DNA of 64,000 nucleotides from Bacteroidota bacterium (GTDB lineage: Bacteria; Bacteroidota; Bacteroidia; Chitinophagales; Chitinophagaceae). Numbering within the stretch: the stretch's first letter is position 1; every line of letters begins with the position of its first letter. Shown here in pieces: positions 36,750-45,238 of the stretch. The notes beneath the pieces were generated by a model. The model was not told the DNA's origin and did not search any database. It saw nothing but the letters and a program-made list of their open reading frames with translations. The stretch covers positions 1 to 64,000 of the forward strand of contig JAPLEO010000061.1 of NCBI GenBank assembly GCA_026391125.1, read 5' to 3'. The position numbers were made by a program, and so were the translations under genes.

Positions 36750-39257
36750 TTATTTCTTTCTTCTAACCTTTCTTTTCTGCCATTTGATCAATTCATACCA
36801 AATAACGGAAGCAAATCCTATTCCCATGGAAATGAGAATCTGGTTGATTGATAATTGTGCAAAGCCAAAAAATTGTGTCAGTGGCGGCACAAAAATCAAT
36901 AATCCTGTGATCGCTAAAGTGATCAGTATGATTAATATAACCAGGTTGTTTTTATATTTCAATGTGGTGAAAAGCGAATAATAGAAAGACCTATTTATCA
37001 ATGTCAGTAATATATTAGCAGCGATCAAAACAGTGAATACCATGGTTCTGGTAGTTGCTTCATCTTGTTGCTGACTTACAGCATACTGATAAGCCGCCAT
37101 AGTTCCCACAGTGATCATTAAACCCTGAATGATACTAGTAGTAAGCTCTTTCCAATTAAAAAATGTATTACTCAAAGCCCGAGGTAATTGTTTCATCGTA
37201 TTTTTTTCCATCGGCTCATTTTCGTAAATGATAGAGCAGGTTGGTCCCATAATTAACTCTAAGAAAATGATATGAACCGGGCTAAAAATATTCGGATAGA
37301 TCCATCCCAATGCCAGTGGCAGAAATACGGTTAATACAATTGGAATATGAATGGAGATGATGTACTGAATGGCTTTCTTTAAGTTGGTATAGATCCTTCT
37401 TCCCATTGCAATGGCATCCACCATTTTTGAAAGATCGTCTTCCATTAAGATCAATGAAGCTGCCTGCTTGGCAATTTCAGTTCCTTTTTTACCCATGGCA
37501 ATTCCAATATGGGCGGCTTTCAATGCTGGTCCGTCATTCACACCATCACCAGTCATGGCAACAATTTCTTGATTGCTTTTTAATGCATTAATGATCCTAA
37601 GTTTTGCTTCTGGAAACATTCTAGTAAAGATCTGAATGTCTTTGACTTTTGCTTGCAATGCTTCATCCGATAATTGCATTAGTTCATCTCCACTAATTGT
37701 TTTTTCAAATCCTCGGAAACCAACCTGTTCTGCGATGGAAGCAGTGGTGGCAGCATTGTCGCCGGTTACTATTTTAACTGCGATCCCTGCATCGTAAAAA
37801 TGCTTCAACACTTCGCCAATATTTTTCTTAGGTGGATCATAAAATGCTAAGACCCCTTTAAAGTCGAATTTAAATTCCTGTTGTGTTTTTGGAAAATCTG
37901 TTCCGCTATGAATGGTGTCGGCCACACACAGTACACGATATCCCTCATTGGTTAGAGATTCAATGGCTTTTTGAATCGCTTCGATTTCTGTGTTCGATAG
38001 TTTTGATACTTGGATAATGGCTTCTGGTGCTCCTTTAGCCGCAATGATTCTGTTGCCTTCTTTGTTTTCAAAAAGGTGCGTCATCATGGGAGGCTTACCG
38101 CTCAAAGGATACTCATGAATCATGTGATAAGCTGGCCTTTCGTCATCCTGAATTTGATTCAAATAAGATTCATGCAAAGCAATTTCCATGGGATCAAACG
38201 GAATGGGTTCGCTTGCCCACATCGCGGTTCTGATTAAATCTTTATCTGCATTTGTGAGTGCATCAGTTGCTTTATGAATATTGCCTTCAGATAAAACAAA
38301 GACCTTTGCTAAGCTCATTTTATTCTCAGTAAGCGTTCCTGTTTTATCGGTACAGATAACTGTGGCACTTCCTAGTGTTTCTACTGTCTTTGTTTGTTTT
38401 ACGATTATACCCATTTGCATTAATCGCCATGCCCCAAGTGCCATAAAAGTGGCAAGTGCTACAGGGATTTCTTCTGGTAAAATACTCATGGCAAGTGTAA
38501 GCGCCTTGAGTAAACTATCGAGTAGGTCTTTGCTGTGTTGGTAATTGATAAACCAAACAATCGCAAATACGATGGCTCCAAAGATCACCATCTTCTTTAC
38601 AAAATTAAAAATTTGTAATTCCAGTGGTGTTTTTTCTTCCTCTATACGTTCAATACTTTTTCCGATTTTACCCAGTGCTGTATCATTCCCTGTAGCAGTT
38701 ACGGTTACTATTGCTAGTCCACTAGCAACAGTAGTACCTCTGAAAATGGTAGCATCTTCTTTATTGGCATCTTTAAAAACGGAAAGGGATTCGCCGGTTA
38801 ATACCGATTCATTCACAGAAAAATCATTCGATCGTACAATAATGCCATCAGCAGCAATGGATGTTCCTTCTTCTACCATTAAATAATCGCCAACTACCAA
38901 TTCATCACTTTTTATATCGATGAGTTCTCCGTTGCGAATTACTTTAGAATTAGGTTCAGAAAAGTTTTTTAATTTCTCTAGTGCGTTTCTACTTCTTGAA
39001 TCTTGGTATAATGAAATGGCAGCTACTAATATGATAGCGCCTGATAAAAAAATACCATCTCCAGTTTTCCCACTTACAAAATAGATAATGGAAGCCGCCA
39101 AAAGTAGAACCACCATCGGCTCTTTTACCAAACTTTTCAGTGCATCGATAAAACCATTTTCTTTTTTAAAGTCAAGCGCATTATGTCCGAATTTTGCTCT
39201 TGCTTCTATTACTTGTGCATCTGAAAGTCCTTCTATATTGAAATTATTATTTGCCAT
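36750..39257 (-). CDS. P-type cation-transporting ATPase
   Basis: 835 residues. TGES at 154-157 (actuator), the phosphorylated Asp304 in DKTGTLT, and MTGDGVNDGPALKAAHIGIAMG are complete. The M4 ion site reads PEEIP (261-265), where SERCA-type pumps have PEGLP. About ten helices are present, with a typical P2-type C-terminal block. It belongs to the P2 group (calcium or other cations), and the ion cannot be named safely. It stands alone on the minus strand. There is an ATPase-typical N-terminal segment but no heavy-metal CxxC domains. Confidence 0.9.
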   Translation of the reverse strand: MANNNFNIEGLSDAQVIEARAKFGHNALDFKKENGFIDALKSLVKEPMVVLLLAASIIYFVSGKTGDGIFLSGAIILVAAISLYQDSRSRNALEKLKNFSEPNSKVIRNGELIDIKSDELVVGDYLMVEEGTSIAADGIIVRSNDFSVNESVLTGESLSVFKDANKEDATIFRGTTVASGLAIVTVTATGNDTALGKIGKSIERIEEEKTPLELQIFNFVKKMVIFGAIVFAIVWFINYQHSKDLLDSLLKALTLAMSILPEEIPVALATFMALGAWRLMQMGIIVKQTKTVETLGSATVICTDKTGTLTENKMSLAKVFVLSEGNIHKATDALTNADKDLIRTAMWASEPIPFDPMEIALHESYLNQIQDDERPAYHMIHEYPLSGKPPMMTHLFENKEGNRIIAAKGAPEAIIQVSKLSNTEIEAIQKAIESLTNEGYRVLCVADTIHSGTDFPKTQQEFKFDFKGVLAFYDPPKKNIGEVLKHFYDAGIAVKIVTGDNAATTASIAEQVGFRGFEKTISGDELMQLSDEALQAKVKDIQIFTRMFPEAKLRIINALKSNQEIVAMTGDGVNDGPALKAAHIGIAMGKKGTEIAKQAASLILMEDDLSKMVDAIAMGRRIYTNLKKAIQYIISIHIPIVLTVFLPLALGWIYPNIFSPVHIIFLELIMGPTCSIIYENEPMEKNTMKQLPRALSNTFFNWKELTTSIIQGLMITVGTMAAYQYAVSQQQDEATTRTMVFTVLIAANILLTLINRSFYYSLFTTLKYKNNLVILIILITLAITGLLIFVPPLTQFFGFAQLSINQILISMGIGFASVIWYELIKWQKRKVRRKK

Positions 39258-39328
39258 TATTGCGTATTAAATAGACTGCATAGTAAGTCAATTCTATACT
39301 ATCATCCAATGATAATGGTCAGTTTTTG

Positions 39329-40063
39329 CTATAACCCCAATACTTGCTTGAGTTTTGCGTATCCGGCCTTACTAACTGGGAGTTTTTGTCCGGTACTAAG
39401 AATGGCCATATGACTATCTTTTTCATAGGGTTCTAATCTAGTGATCAATTGAATTTTAACTAAATATGATCTGTGAATACGAACAAAATCTTGTTCACCC
39501 AAATGGGTTTCAAAATATTGCATGGTTTTATTCTTGAGGAAAGCACCTTCAGCAGTATGGATCTTTACATAATCGTCAGCCGATTCAAGGTATAGCACTT
39601 GTTGGGTTGGAATAATCTTGATCTTACCATTATCTTTTAGTACGATTCTATTGTGCTGACCTGTACTTGCAGCAATGGTATCTAAGAGTGGCTCAGTATT
39701 TTGTACCACCGTATTTTTTTGTTGTAACCATTTTTGCACTGCTTTATTAAATCGTTCACGACTAAATGGTTTTAATAAGTAATCGATGGCGTGCGCTTCA
39801 AATGCCTTGATGGCGTATGCTTCAAATGCAGTTGTGAAAATTACTGCTGGTGGATTTTCGATAAGTTCTAATAATTCAAAGCCATTGATTTTTGGCATTT
39901 GGATATCAAGAAAAATCAGATCGGGCTTGTGTTGATTGATGGCTTTCAAACCTTCAAATCCATCACCACATTCTTGCACCAATTCTAGTTCAGGAAAATT
40001 GCTGAGGTATTCAATGATTAGGCTTCTTGCCAGTGGTTCGTCATCAATTATGATCAGTTTCAT
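39329..40063 (-). CDS. LytTR-family response regulator
   Basis: 244 residues. A receiver domain with Asp7/Asp8 and the acceptor Asp53 (FLDIQMP) is followed by a LytTR DNA-binding domain (IVLKDNGKIKIIPTQQVLYL, DFVRIHRSYLVKI). It is the second half of a two-component pair; the LytS-like kinase lies 10 bp upstream. Confidence 0.93.
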   Translation of the reverse strand: MKLIIIDDEPLARSLIIEYLSNFPELELVQECGDGFEGLKAINQHKPDLIFLDIQMPKINGFELLELIENPPAVIFTTAFEAYAIKAFEAHAIDYLLKPFSRERFNKAVQKWLQQKNTVVQNTEPLLDTIAASTGQHNRIVLKDNGKIKIIPTQQVLYLESADDYVKIHTAEGAFLKNKTMQYFETHLGEQDFVRIHRSYLVKIQLITRLEPYEKDSHMAILSTGQKLPVSKAGYAKLKQVLGL

Positions 40064-40073
40064 TTTTTTTCTT

Positions 40074-41168
40074 TTATGCTGGTATCTCTATGCTGCAAGT
40101 AAATGTGTTTTCTGATGTTGTTGTTTTGAGCAAGTCGTTCCTTCCATAAATCAGGTATAACCTTCTTTGAATGGAAGAAAGGCCAAAGCCAGTTCCTTTG
40201 CTCACATTGGAGGTCTCGGGATCAAAGGGATTTGAAACTTCAATCCGCAATGCGTTAGGATATGCTTCTGCAAGAATACTAATTGTGACAGATTCGGTAG
40301 TATCATACAATCCGAATTTGATGGCGTTTTCTACAATCGGTTGTAAGATCAACGCAGGCAGATGCATTTTAGCTGCGGGTTCACTAACCGTAACAGTAGT
40401 ATCTAAACGATGACCAAATCTTACTTTTTCAATATCGAGGTATAATTGTAAATAATCGATCTCTTCTTGCAGGCTGATAGATTCTTGATCCTCTTTTTTT
40501 AGTGTACCCCTTAAAAACTCAGACAGTTGTTGAATCATATGTCTTGCTTTTTCTGGTTGTGTACCTGCCAATGCACTAATACTATTCAAGCTGTTGAATA
40601 AAAAATGTGGTTGCAATTGCTGACGCAGTTTAAAGAGTTCTGCATCTTTCGCTAGTTGTAAAGTTTCCTGTTCTCTTTCTTTAACTTCAGTTGCATCTTT
40701 TTGTGTGTACCATAATAAGCTTACCATGGTGATGCATCCAATTAAAAGAAAACTAATGGCATAGCGAACATTGGAAGTCTGACTTAAAAATTGTTGGTAT
40801 CCAGCATTTTCTTTGAACCAGATCCATAGAATGGAACGTACTATTAATAGCCATAAGCCACTCATCGCAAGGCTTAATATAAATACATACCAATACTTTT
40901 CTTTTCCTGGTAAATAGTAACGCATATTATTAATGATCAGATAACTGATCAAGGCTAATAAAAGTGAACTAACACAAGCATCTACCCAAGTAATATTGCT
41001 ACTGATTCCCAGGTCTTGCAATAGCTTGACCTGAATCAAAGTAAAAAAACTCCAACCCAGTACATAAGAAATACTGAGTAGGAGTTTGTTTTTATTTTGA
41101 AGTAAATTTTCTTTCAATGTTTTTGCTTGAGCAATGAAATTAGTAACTTCTGATTTCAATTCCGCCAA
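40074..41168 (-). CDS. LytS-like membrane sensor histidine kinase
   Basis: 364 residues. Four membrane helices span about 28-160, followed by a cytosolic coiled coil and a His_kinase domain (PF06580 type) with the phospho-His in QLQPHFLFNSLNSISAL (near 199) and an ATPase domain (LILQPIVENAIKFGL, GTGFGLSSIQRRL). The start is a TTG at 41168 inside the upstream LiaF-like gene (29-nt overlap); another TTG at 41159 is possible. It pairs with the LytTR regulator downstream. Confidence 0.88.
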   Translation of the reverse strand: MAELKSEVTNFIAQAKTLKENLLQNKNKLLLSISYVLGWSFFTLIQVKLLQDLGISSNITWVDACVSSLLLALISYLIINNMRYYLPGKEKYWYVFILSLAMSGLWLLIVRSILWIWFKENAGYQQFLSQTSNVRYAISFLLIGCITMVSLLWYTQKDATEVKEREQETLQLAKDAELFKLRQQLQPHFLFNSLNSISALAGTQPEKARHMIQQLSEFLRGTLKKEDQESISLQEEIDYLQLYLDIEKVRFGHRLDTTVTVSEPAAKMHLPALILQPIVENAIKFGLYDTTESVTISILAEAYPNALRIEVSNPFDPETSNVSKGTGFGLSSIQRRLYLIYGRNDLLKTTTSENTFTCSIEIPA

Positions 41169-41910
41169 ATACTGCGGAGCCTTTTAATACCAGTGATTTA
41201 TTGATGTCGTTATAAGCACCTGCTGGAGATCTTCTTTTATCATCCACCCCGTGAAATACACCGTCAATTTCATTAATTACCTGCCAGTGTGGAGGAACAA
41301 TCAATTTGATGCCGCCAAATACTGCTTCTAATTTTAGCATCACAGTTCCAGTGAAATCAGCTTGGGTTAAATCAATTTCGGCGCCTCCAAATACACAGGC
41401 AATTCTTCCGCCTTGAAAGTTTTTCGATAAAATGGTTCTTTGCACACCACTAAAAACGGAATCAATATTTAGAAAATCAGCACTGTCGGTTCCCTTGGAA
41501 CTGCCATATGCTTGCCAGTTGCTAGATCGATCCCAATTTTTATTTGCGAACTTTTCTCCAAAAGAAGTTCCCAAATAATTTCTACGAGGTCTGATCATGA
41601 TCATGATACCTGCAGCGATGATGAAAATTGGGATTAAAAATCTTCTGGTAGGAATATCTGGAAAATAATTTTCAACCATAAAGAATAAGCCTAGTCCGGT
41701 TAAAATAATCCATCCATTATTTCTAAAGTTATGTTTTACGCCTGTATAAAATCCTGCCAATATTAAAATGGTAGGCCAGCTAAAAAGCCATTCAGGAAAT
41801 GGGAAATCCATATTACGTAATACATAGGCAGCACCTACTAAGATTAAGATGAAACCAGCAACGATATTACCGTTGTTATTTGTTTTGATTGGGTTTTGAT
41901 TGTTGTCCAT
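41140..41910 (-). CDS. LiaF-like membrane protein with DUF2154-type C-terminus
   Basis: About 256 residues from the ATG at 41910; an upstream TTG at 41931 is less likely. Four hydrophobic segments (IVAGFILILVGAAYVLRNMD through LIPIFIIAAGIMIMI) precede a right-handed beta-helix-like C-terminal domain (GRIACVFGGAEIDL, VMLKLEAVFGGIKLIV, AVFGGIEIRSY) as in LiaF/VraT cell-envelope stress regulators. It overlaps the kinase gene, so the three genes form an envelope-stress operon. In Firmicutes LiaF inhibits its kinase; the same role is inferred here. Confidence 0.85.
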   Translation of the reverse strand: MDNNQNPIKTNNNGNIVAGFILILVGAAYVLRNMDFPFPEWLFSWPTILILAGFYTGVKHNFRNNGWIILTGLGLFFMVENYFPDIPTRRFLIPIFIIAAGIMIMIRPRRNYLGTSFGEKFANKNWDRSSNWQAYGSSKGTDSADFLNIDSVFSGVQRTILSKNFQGGRIACVFGGAEIDLTQADFTGTVMLKLEAVFGGIKLIVPPHWQVINEIDGVFHGVDDKRRSPAGAYNDINKSLVLKGSAVFGGIEIRSY

Positions 41911-41928
41911 TGTTTTGGTTTTGTTCCA

Positions 41929-41936
41929 CAAATCTA
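41929..41936 (-). promoter_or_regulatory. -7 box (TAGATTTG) of the LiaF-LytS-LytR operon
   Basis: Perfect TAnnTTTG on the minus strand, ending 18 nt before the ATG at 41910. No clear -33 TTG was found. The inverted repeat at 41952-41970 sits where that element would be. Confidence 0.5.
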
Positions 41937-41951
41937 GGGTAGGTAAATAGG

Positions 41952-41970
41952 CCTAAAAACTGCTTTTAGG
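41952..41970. promoter_or_regulatory. Inverted repeat upstream of the LiaF-like operon
   Basis: CCTAAAA (41952-41958) and TTTTAGG (41964-41970), spacer ACTGC. It lies directly upstream of the -7 box and could be an operator, possibly for the LytTR regulator of the same operon. Confidence 0.4.
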
Positions 41971-42022
41971 TTATTGACATTGAAAGCTCGGTAAGTAACA
42001 GTAAACCCTCGGTAAATGAATT

Positions 42023-42967
42023 TTAAACCGGTTCTGCCGAAGCCTTTTTCGATTGCCAACCAATTAATAAAACTCCAATGATCACCAAAGTGGTCCCGAT
42101 TAATTGAGGAAAGATGATGGTTTCACCTAGAAAAAAATGTGCTTGTATAATGGTTGAAACCGGACCAATACTGGTGATGATCGATACATTATTGCTACCA
42201 ATCATTTTCATACCATTACTCATCAAAAAAGACGGCAATACTGTTGCAATCAGTGCAAGTGCTACTGTATACCAGATTAGGGTGGGGGTGAAAGGGATTT
42301 CTTGCATATTTTTTGTGAGTAGAAAGTGTAAGAAGATGCCCACTGTAGCTGATAACATTGCATATGCAGTATATCTTGTAACACCAACTTTAGGCACCAT
42401 CCTACCAGTGCCCACCAAATAAAAAGAATAAGTGATCGCGCATAGAAAGATCATAAAAGAACCATAATAAAAATTGGGGTTCGAAGTATCAATTTTCATT
42501 TCTCCGAAATAGGCAATACCGATCCCTAGATACGTTAAAACCAGTGCAATGATTTGCGTTTTGTTGAGTTTGGTTTTATAGATCCAAGTATTAATCAGTA
42601 CAGAGAAAGTAGGGTAGAGAAAGAGGATTAATCGTTCTAATCCTGCTGAAACATATTGCAACCCAATAAAGTCAAACAAACTACTTAAGTAATATCCAAA
42701 AATGCCTAGAAGAATTAAGAAAAACCATTCTCTTTTTGTAAGTGCAATGGCTGATTCTTTTTTAGATCCAATCCATGCAGCAACCAAATAAAATGGAAGC
42801 GAGAATAGCATACGAAGTGTGAGCAAGGTAACGGCATCAACACCGGTAGATTTAAAAGCCAATTTTACAAAGATGGCTTTGGTAGAAAAAAATACAGCAC
42901 CCAAAATCGTTATCAGAAATCCTGCTAAGCTTAATTGGTATGCTGTATTTTTTTTGCTTTCGGGCAT
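42023..42967 (-). CDS. EamA/DMT-superfamily transporter
   Basis: 314 residues with ten hydrophobic helices in two EamA repeats; the first spans about 11-150 and the second about 160-305. Conserved features include VFFSTKAIFVKLAF, LRMLFSLPFYL, ERLILFLYPTFSVL and LGETIIFPQLIGTTLVIIGV. The substrate (metabolite or amino-acid efflux) is unknown. It is 19 bp downstream of dapD on the same strand and probably co-transcribed. Confidence 0.88.
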   Translation of the reverse strand: MPESKKNTAYQLSLAGFLITILGAVFFSTKAIFVKLAFKSTGVDAVTLLTLRMLFSLPFYLVAAWIGSKKESAIALTKREWFFLILLGIFGYYLSSLFDFIGLQYVSAGLERLILFLYPTFSVLINTWIYKTKLNKTQIIALVLTYLGIGIAYFGEMKIDTSNPNFYYGSFMIFLCAITYSFYLVGTGRMVPKVGVTRYTAYAMLSATVGIFLHFLLTKNMQEIPFTPTLIWYTVALALIATVLPSFLMSNGMKMIGSNNVSIITSIGPVSTIIQAHFFLGETIIFPQLIGTTLVIIGVLLIGWQSKKASAEPV

Positions 42968-42986
42968 ATTTTATTCTTGAACTGAT

Positions 42987-43799
42987 TTAGACACTCACAT
43001 TGAATTCACGAAGTGCATCGTTCAAGCTGGTTTTCAAATCGGTACTTGGTTTGCGTGTTCCGATAATGAGCGCACAGTTCACATGAAATTCACCCGCTGG
43101 GAATTGTTTTGGATAGGTTCCTGGAATTACTACACTTCTAGCTGGTACTCGACCTTTGTATTCGATGGGTTCTGGTCCGCTTACATCAATGATCTTGGTC
43201 GACTTGGTAAGTACCACATTGGCGCCCAATACAGCTTCTTTTTCAACAATCACTCCTTCTACCACAATTGCTCTACTTCCTAGGAAGCAACCGTCTTCGA
43301 TGATCACTGGACTTGCTTGCAATGGTTCTAATACGCCACCAATACCAACGCCTCCACTCAAGTGAACGCCTTTGCCTATTTGCGCGCAACTTCCTACGGT
43401 AGCCCAGGTGTCGACCATGGTGCCTTCGTCAACAAATGCACCAATATTTACATAACTCGGCATTAATACAACGTTCTTTGCCAAATAGGCACCATAACGG
43501 GCCACAGCATGAGGTACGGCACGAACACCTAATTCTTTGTAGTTGCTCTTCAACAACATTTTATCGTAAAATTCGAAGGGTGCTAATTCCCAAGTCTGCA
43601 TTTGTTGAATGCCAAAATACAGAAGGATGGCTTGTTTCACCCATTCGTTAACTACCCAGCCATTTTCTGTGGGAGCAGCCGTTCTTAAACGACCCTTATC
43701 AACTTCTTCAATAACTGCTCTAACCGCATCGGTATATTTTGTGTCTTTTAAAAGTTCTCTGTTATCCCACGCTTCTAGGATCAATGCTTGTAATGACAT
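42987..43799 (-). CDS. dapD: 2,3,4,5-tetrahydropyridine-2,6-dicarboxylate N-succinyltransferase
   Basis: 270 residues. It converts tetrahydrodipicolinate to N-succinyl-2-amino-6-ketopimelate in the succinylase branch of lysine and meso-diaminopimelate synthesis. An N-terminal helical domain (LILEAWDNRELL, AVRAVIEEVDKGRLRTAAP) is followed by a left-handed beta helix of hexapeptide repeats (VLMPSYVNIGAFVDEGTMVD, WATVGSCAQIGKGVHLSGGV) and EDGCFLGSRAIVVEGV. The length fits DapD. It has a clear promoter upstream. Confidence 0.95.
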   Translation of the reverse strand: MSLQALILEAWDNRELLKDTKYTDAVRAVIEEVDKGRLRTAAPTENGWVVNEWVKQAILLYFGIQQMQTWELAPFEFYDKMLLKSNYKELGVRAVPHAVARYGAYLAKNVVLMPSYVNIGAFVDEGTMVDTWATVGSCAQIGKGVHLSGGVGIGGVLEPLQASPVIIEDGCFLGSRAIVVEGVIVEKEAVLGANVVLTKSTKIIDVSGPEPIEYKGRVPARSVVIPGTYPKQFPAGEFHVNCALIIGTRKPSTDLKTSLNDALREFNVSV

Positions 43800-43812
43800 G
43801 TCGATTTTTTTG

Positions 43813-43845
43813 CAAACATAAGTTTCAAAGCTTAGAAATGAGCAA
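43813..43845 (-). promoter_or_regulatory. dapD promoter
   Basis: Minus-strand -7 box TATGTTTG (43813-43820) and a -33 TTG at 43843-43845, with a 22-nt spacer; 13 nt lie between the box and the ATG. One of the most complete promoters in the window. Confidence 0.55.
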
Positions 43846-43937
43846 GACCTTCAAAAGCTTAAAAAAACATTAAAATAAATGACTAAAAAATTGGGTTTGT
43901 AGATAATTTTCACCAACTTAAGAGAACAAATTATTAT

Positions 43938-44153
43938 ATGGCAAGGGTAATATTAGAAGTGCCTTTAGACAAAATGAGGGCTTTTCTACAAGCAACAGTG
44001 AATTTAGGGATTGATCAAAGTACTATTCGATCAAAAGAATTGAATCGTAGAAGAAGACAAAAAAAAGGAACATTGTTTACACTCAATAAAATCGCATCCA
44101 GTTTTATTTTATTTGATTGGGAGTTTTTTAGCAATGAATTGGAATACGAATAA
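43938..44153 (+). CDS. Small basic protein, unknown
   Basis: 71 residues, ATG at 43938. The N-terminal MARVILEVPLDKMRAFLQAT has a helix-like pattern; a very basic patch KELNRRRRQKKG is in the centre, and the C-terminal FDWEFFSNELEYE is acidic. I recognise no family. The arrangement could suit a nucleic-acid-binding protein or a small antitoxin-like product without a toxin nearby. It lies 55 bp upstream of the glycosyltransferase gene. Confidence 0.55.
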   Translation: MARVILEVPLDKMRAFLQATVNLGIDQSTIRSKELNRRRRQKKGTLFTLNKIASSFILFDWEFFSNELEYE

Positions 44154-44170
44154 TTGCGATATGGGGTCAT

Positions 44171-44204
44171 TTTGATAAGCCAACAAATTAATTGAGTAAT
44201 TTCG
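44171..44204 (+). promoter_or_regulatory. Promoter candidate of the GT9 gene
   Basis: TTTG at 44171-44174 and the -7-like TAATTTCG at 44197-44204, spacer 22 nt, ending 4 nt before the ATG (CAGG-ATG). Consistent with a leaderless mRNA. Confidence 0.4.
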
Positions 44205-44208
44205 CAGG

Positions 44209-45210
44209 ATGCAAAAAATCCTAGTAATTCAAACAGCCTTTATTGGGGATGTAGTTTTAGTGACAGGACTATTAGAGGACTTGCATTTGAAATATCCAAA
44301 TGGCATCATTGATATTCTTGTGAGAAAAGGGAATGAAACATTATTTAATGGTCACCCTTTTATCAATGAGGTTTTGATCTGGCAAAAAAAAGAAGACAAG
44401 TACAGCAATTTATGGAAAGTAATTAGTAGGATCCGTCAAAATAAGTATGGTCAGGTAATTAACGTACAACGCTTTGCTGCTACAGGTTTGATCACATTAT
44501 TGTCGGGTGCAAAAGAAACCGTTGGGTTCGATAAAAACCCGCTCAGCTTATTTTTTTCAAAACGGATCAAGCACATTTTTAGTAAAGGCGATATCGCTTT
44601 ACATGAAGTAGAAAGAAATTTTCAATTGCTCCAAAATAGCAGTAATACAAAAGCAAGTAATCCCAAATTATATCCTTCACTAATTGATAAAGCAGCGGTT
44701 GCCGTTTACACGAACCAACCTTTTATTTGTGTAGCTCCAGCATCAGTTTGGTTTACTAAACAATTTCCTATTAGCAAATGGATCTCTTTTTTGCAAGCGC
44801 TTCCTAAAAAATATACGATTTATTTATTGGGGGCTCCATCAGATAATGCACTTTGTAAAGAAATTGCTGCAGCGTTAACTGACCAGCATTGTACCATACT
44901 GGCAGGGAAACTTCAATTTCTTGAATCAGCTGCATTGATGGAAAAAGCGGTGATGAATTATGTAAATGATTCTGCGCCCATGCATTTTGCCTCTGCAGTG
45001 AATGCGCCTGTGACAGCCATTTATTGTTCAACAATTCCAGCATTTGGATACGGACCACTCTCAAATAATAGCAATATTGTGGAAATAATGGAACCCTTAA
45101 GCTGCCGCCCCTGCGGAATTCATGGCAAAAAAACATGCCCAGAAACCCATTTTAATTGCGCCATGAAAATTACAAATGATCAGTTATTAGCTTCTTTGCC
45201 CCATGATTAG
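44209..45210 (+). CDS. Glycosyltransferase family 9 (heptosyltransferase-like)
   Basis: 333 residues, a GT-B fold. The first Rossmann motif is VIQTAFIGDVVLVTGLLEDL; the second half has PFICVAPASVWFTKQFPISK, YTIYLLGAPSDN and YVNDSAPMHFASAVNAPVTA, the standard GT9 heptosyltransferase pattern (D in NDSAPMH). The C-terminus has a CRPCGIHGKKTCPETHFNCA segment. It acts on lipid A core or a related glycan; the donor is unknown. Confidence 0.9.
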   Translation: MQKILVIQTAFIGDVVLVTGLLEDLHLKYPNGIIDILVRKGNETLFNGHPFINEVLIWQKKEDKYSNLWKVISRIRQNKYGQVINVQRFAATGLITLLSGAKETVGFDKNPLSLFFSKRIKHIFSKGDIALHEVERNFQLLQNSSNTKASNPKLYPSLIDKAAVAVYTNQPFICVAPASVWFTKQFPISKWISFLQALPKKYTIYLLGAPSDNALCKEIAAALTDQHCTILAGKLQFLESAALMEKAVMNYVNDSAPMHFASAVNAPVTAIYCSTIPAFGYGPLSNNSNIVEIMEPLSCRPCGIHGKKTCPETHFNCAMKITNDQLLASLPHD

Positions 45211-45224
45211 CGCTTAAAGCTTAT

Positions 45225-45232
45225 TACATTTG
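45225..45232 (+). promoter_or_regulatory. -7-type box (TACATTTG) 6 nt before cca
   Basis: Perfect TAnnTTTG, overlapping a TTG at 45230 that would otherwise be read as a start. The ATG at 45239 follows after 6 nt, suggesting a near-leaderless mRNA. A TTTG at 45195-45198 is 26 nt upstream, too far for a good -33. Confidence 0.4.
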
Positions 45233-45238
45233 CATCAG

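Noticed and set aside
45230..45238. TTG at 45230 as the cca start
   Set aside because: The TTG is part of the -7-type box TACATTTG, and an ATG 9 bases later gives the expected N-terminus.
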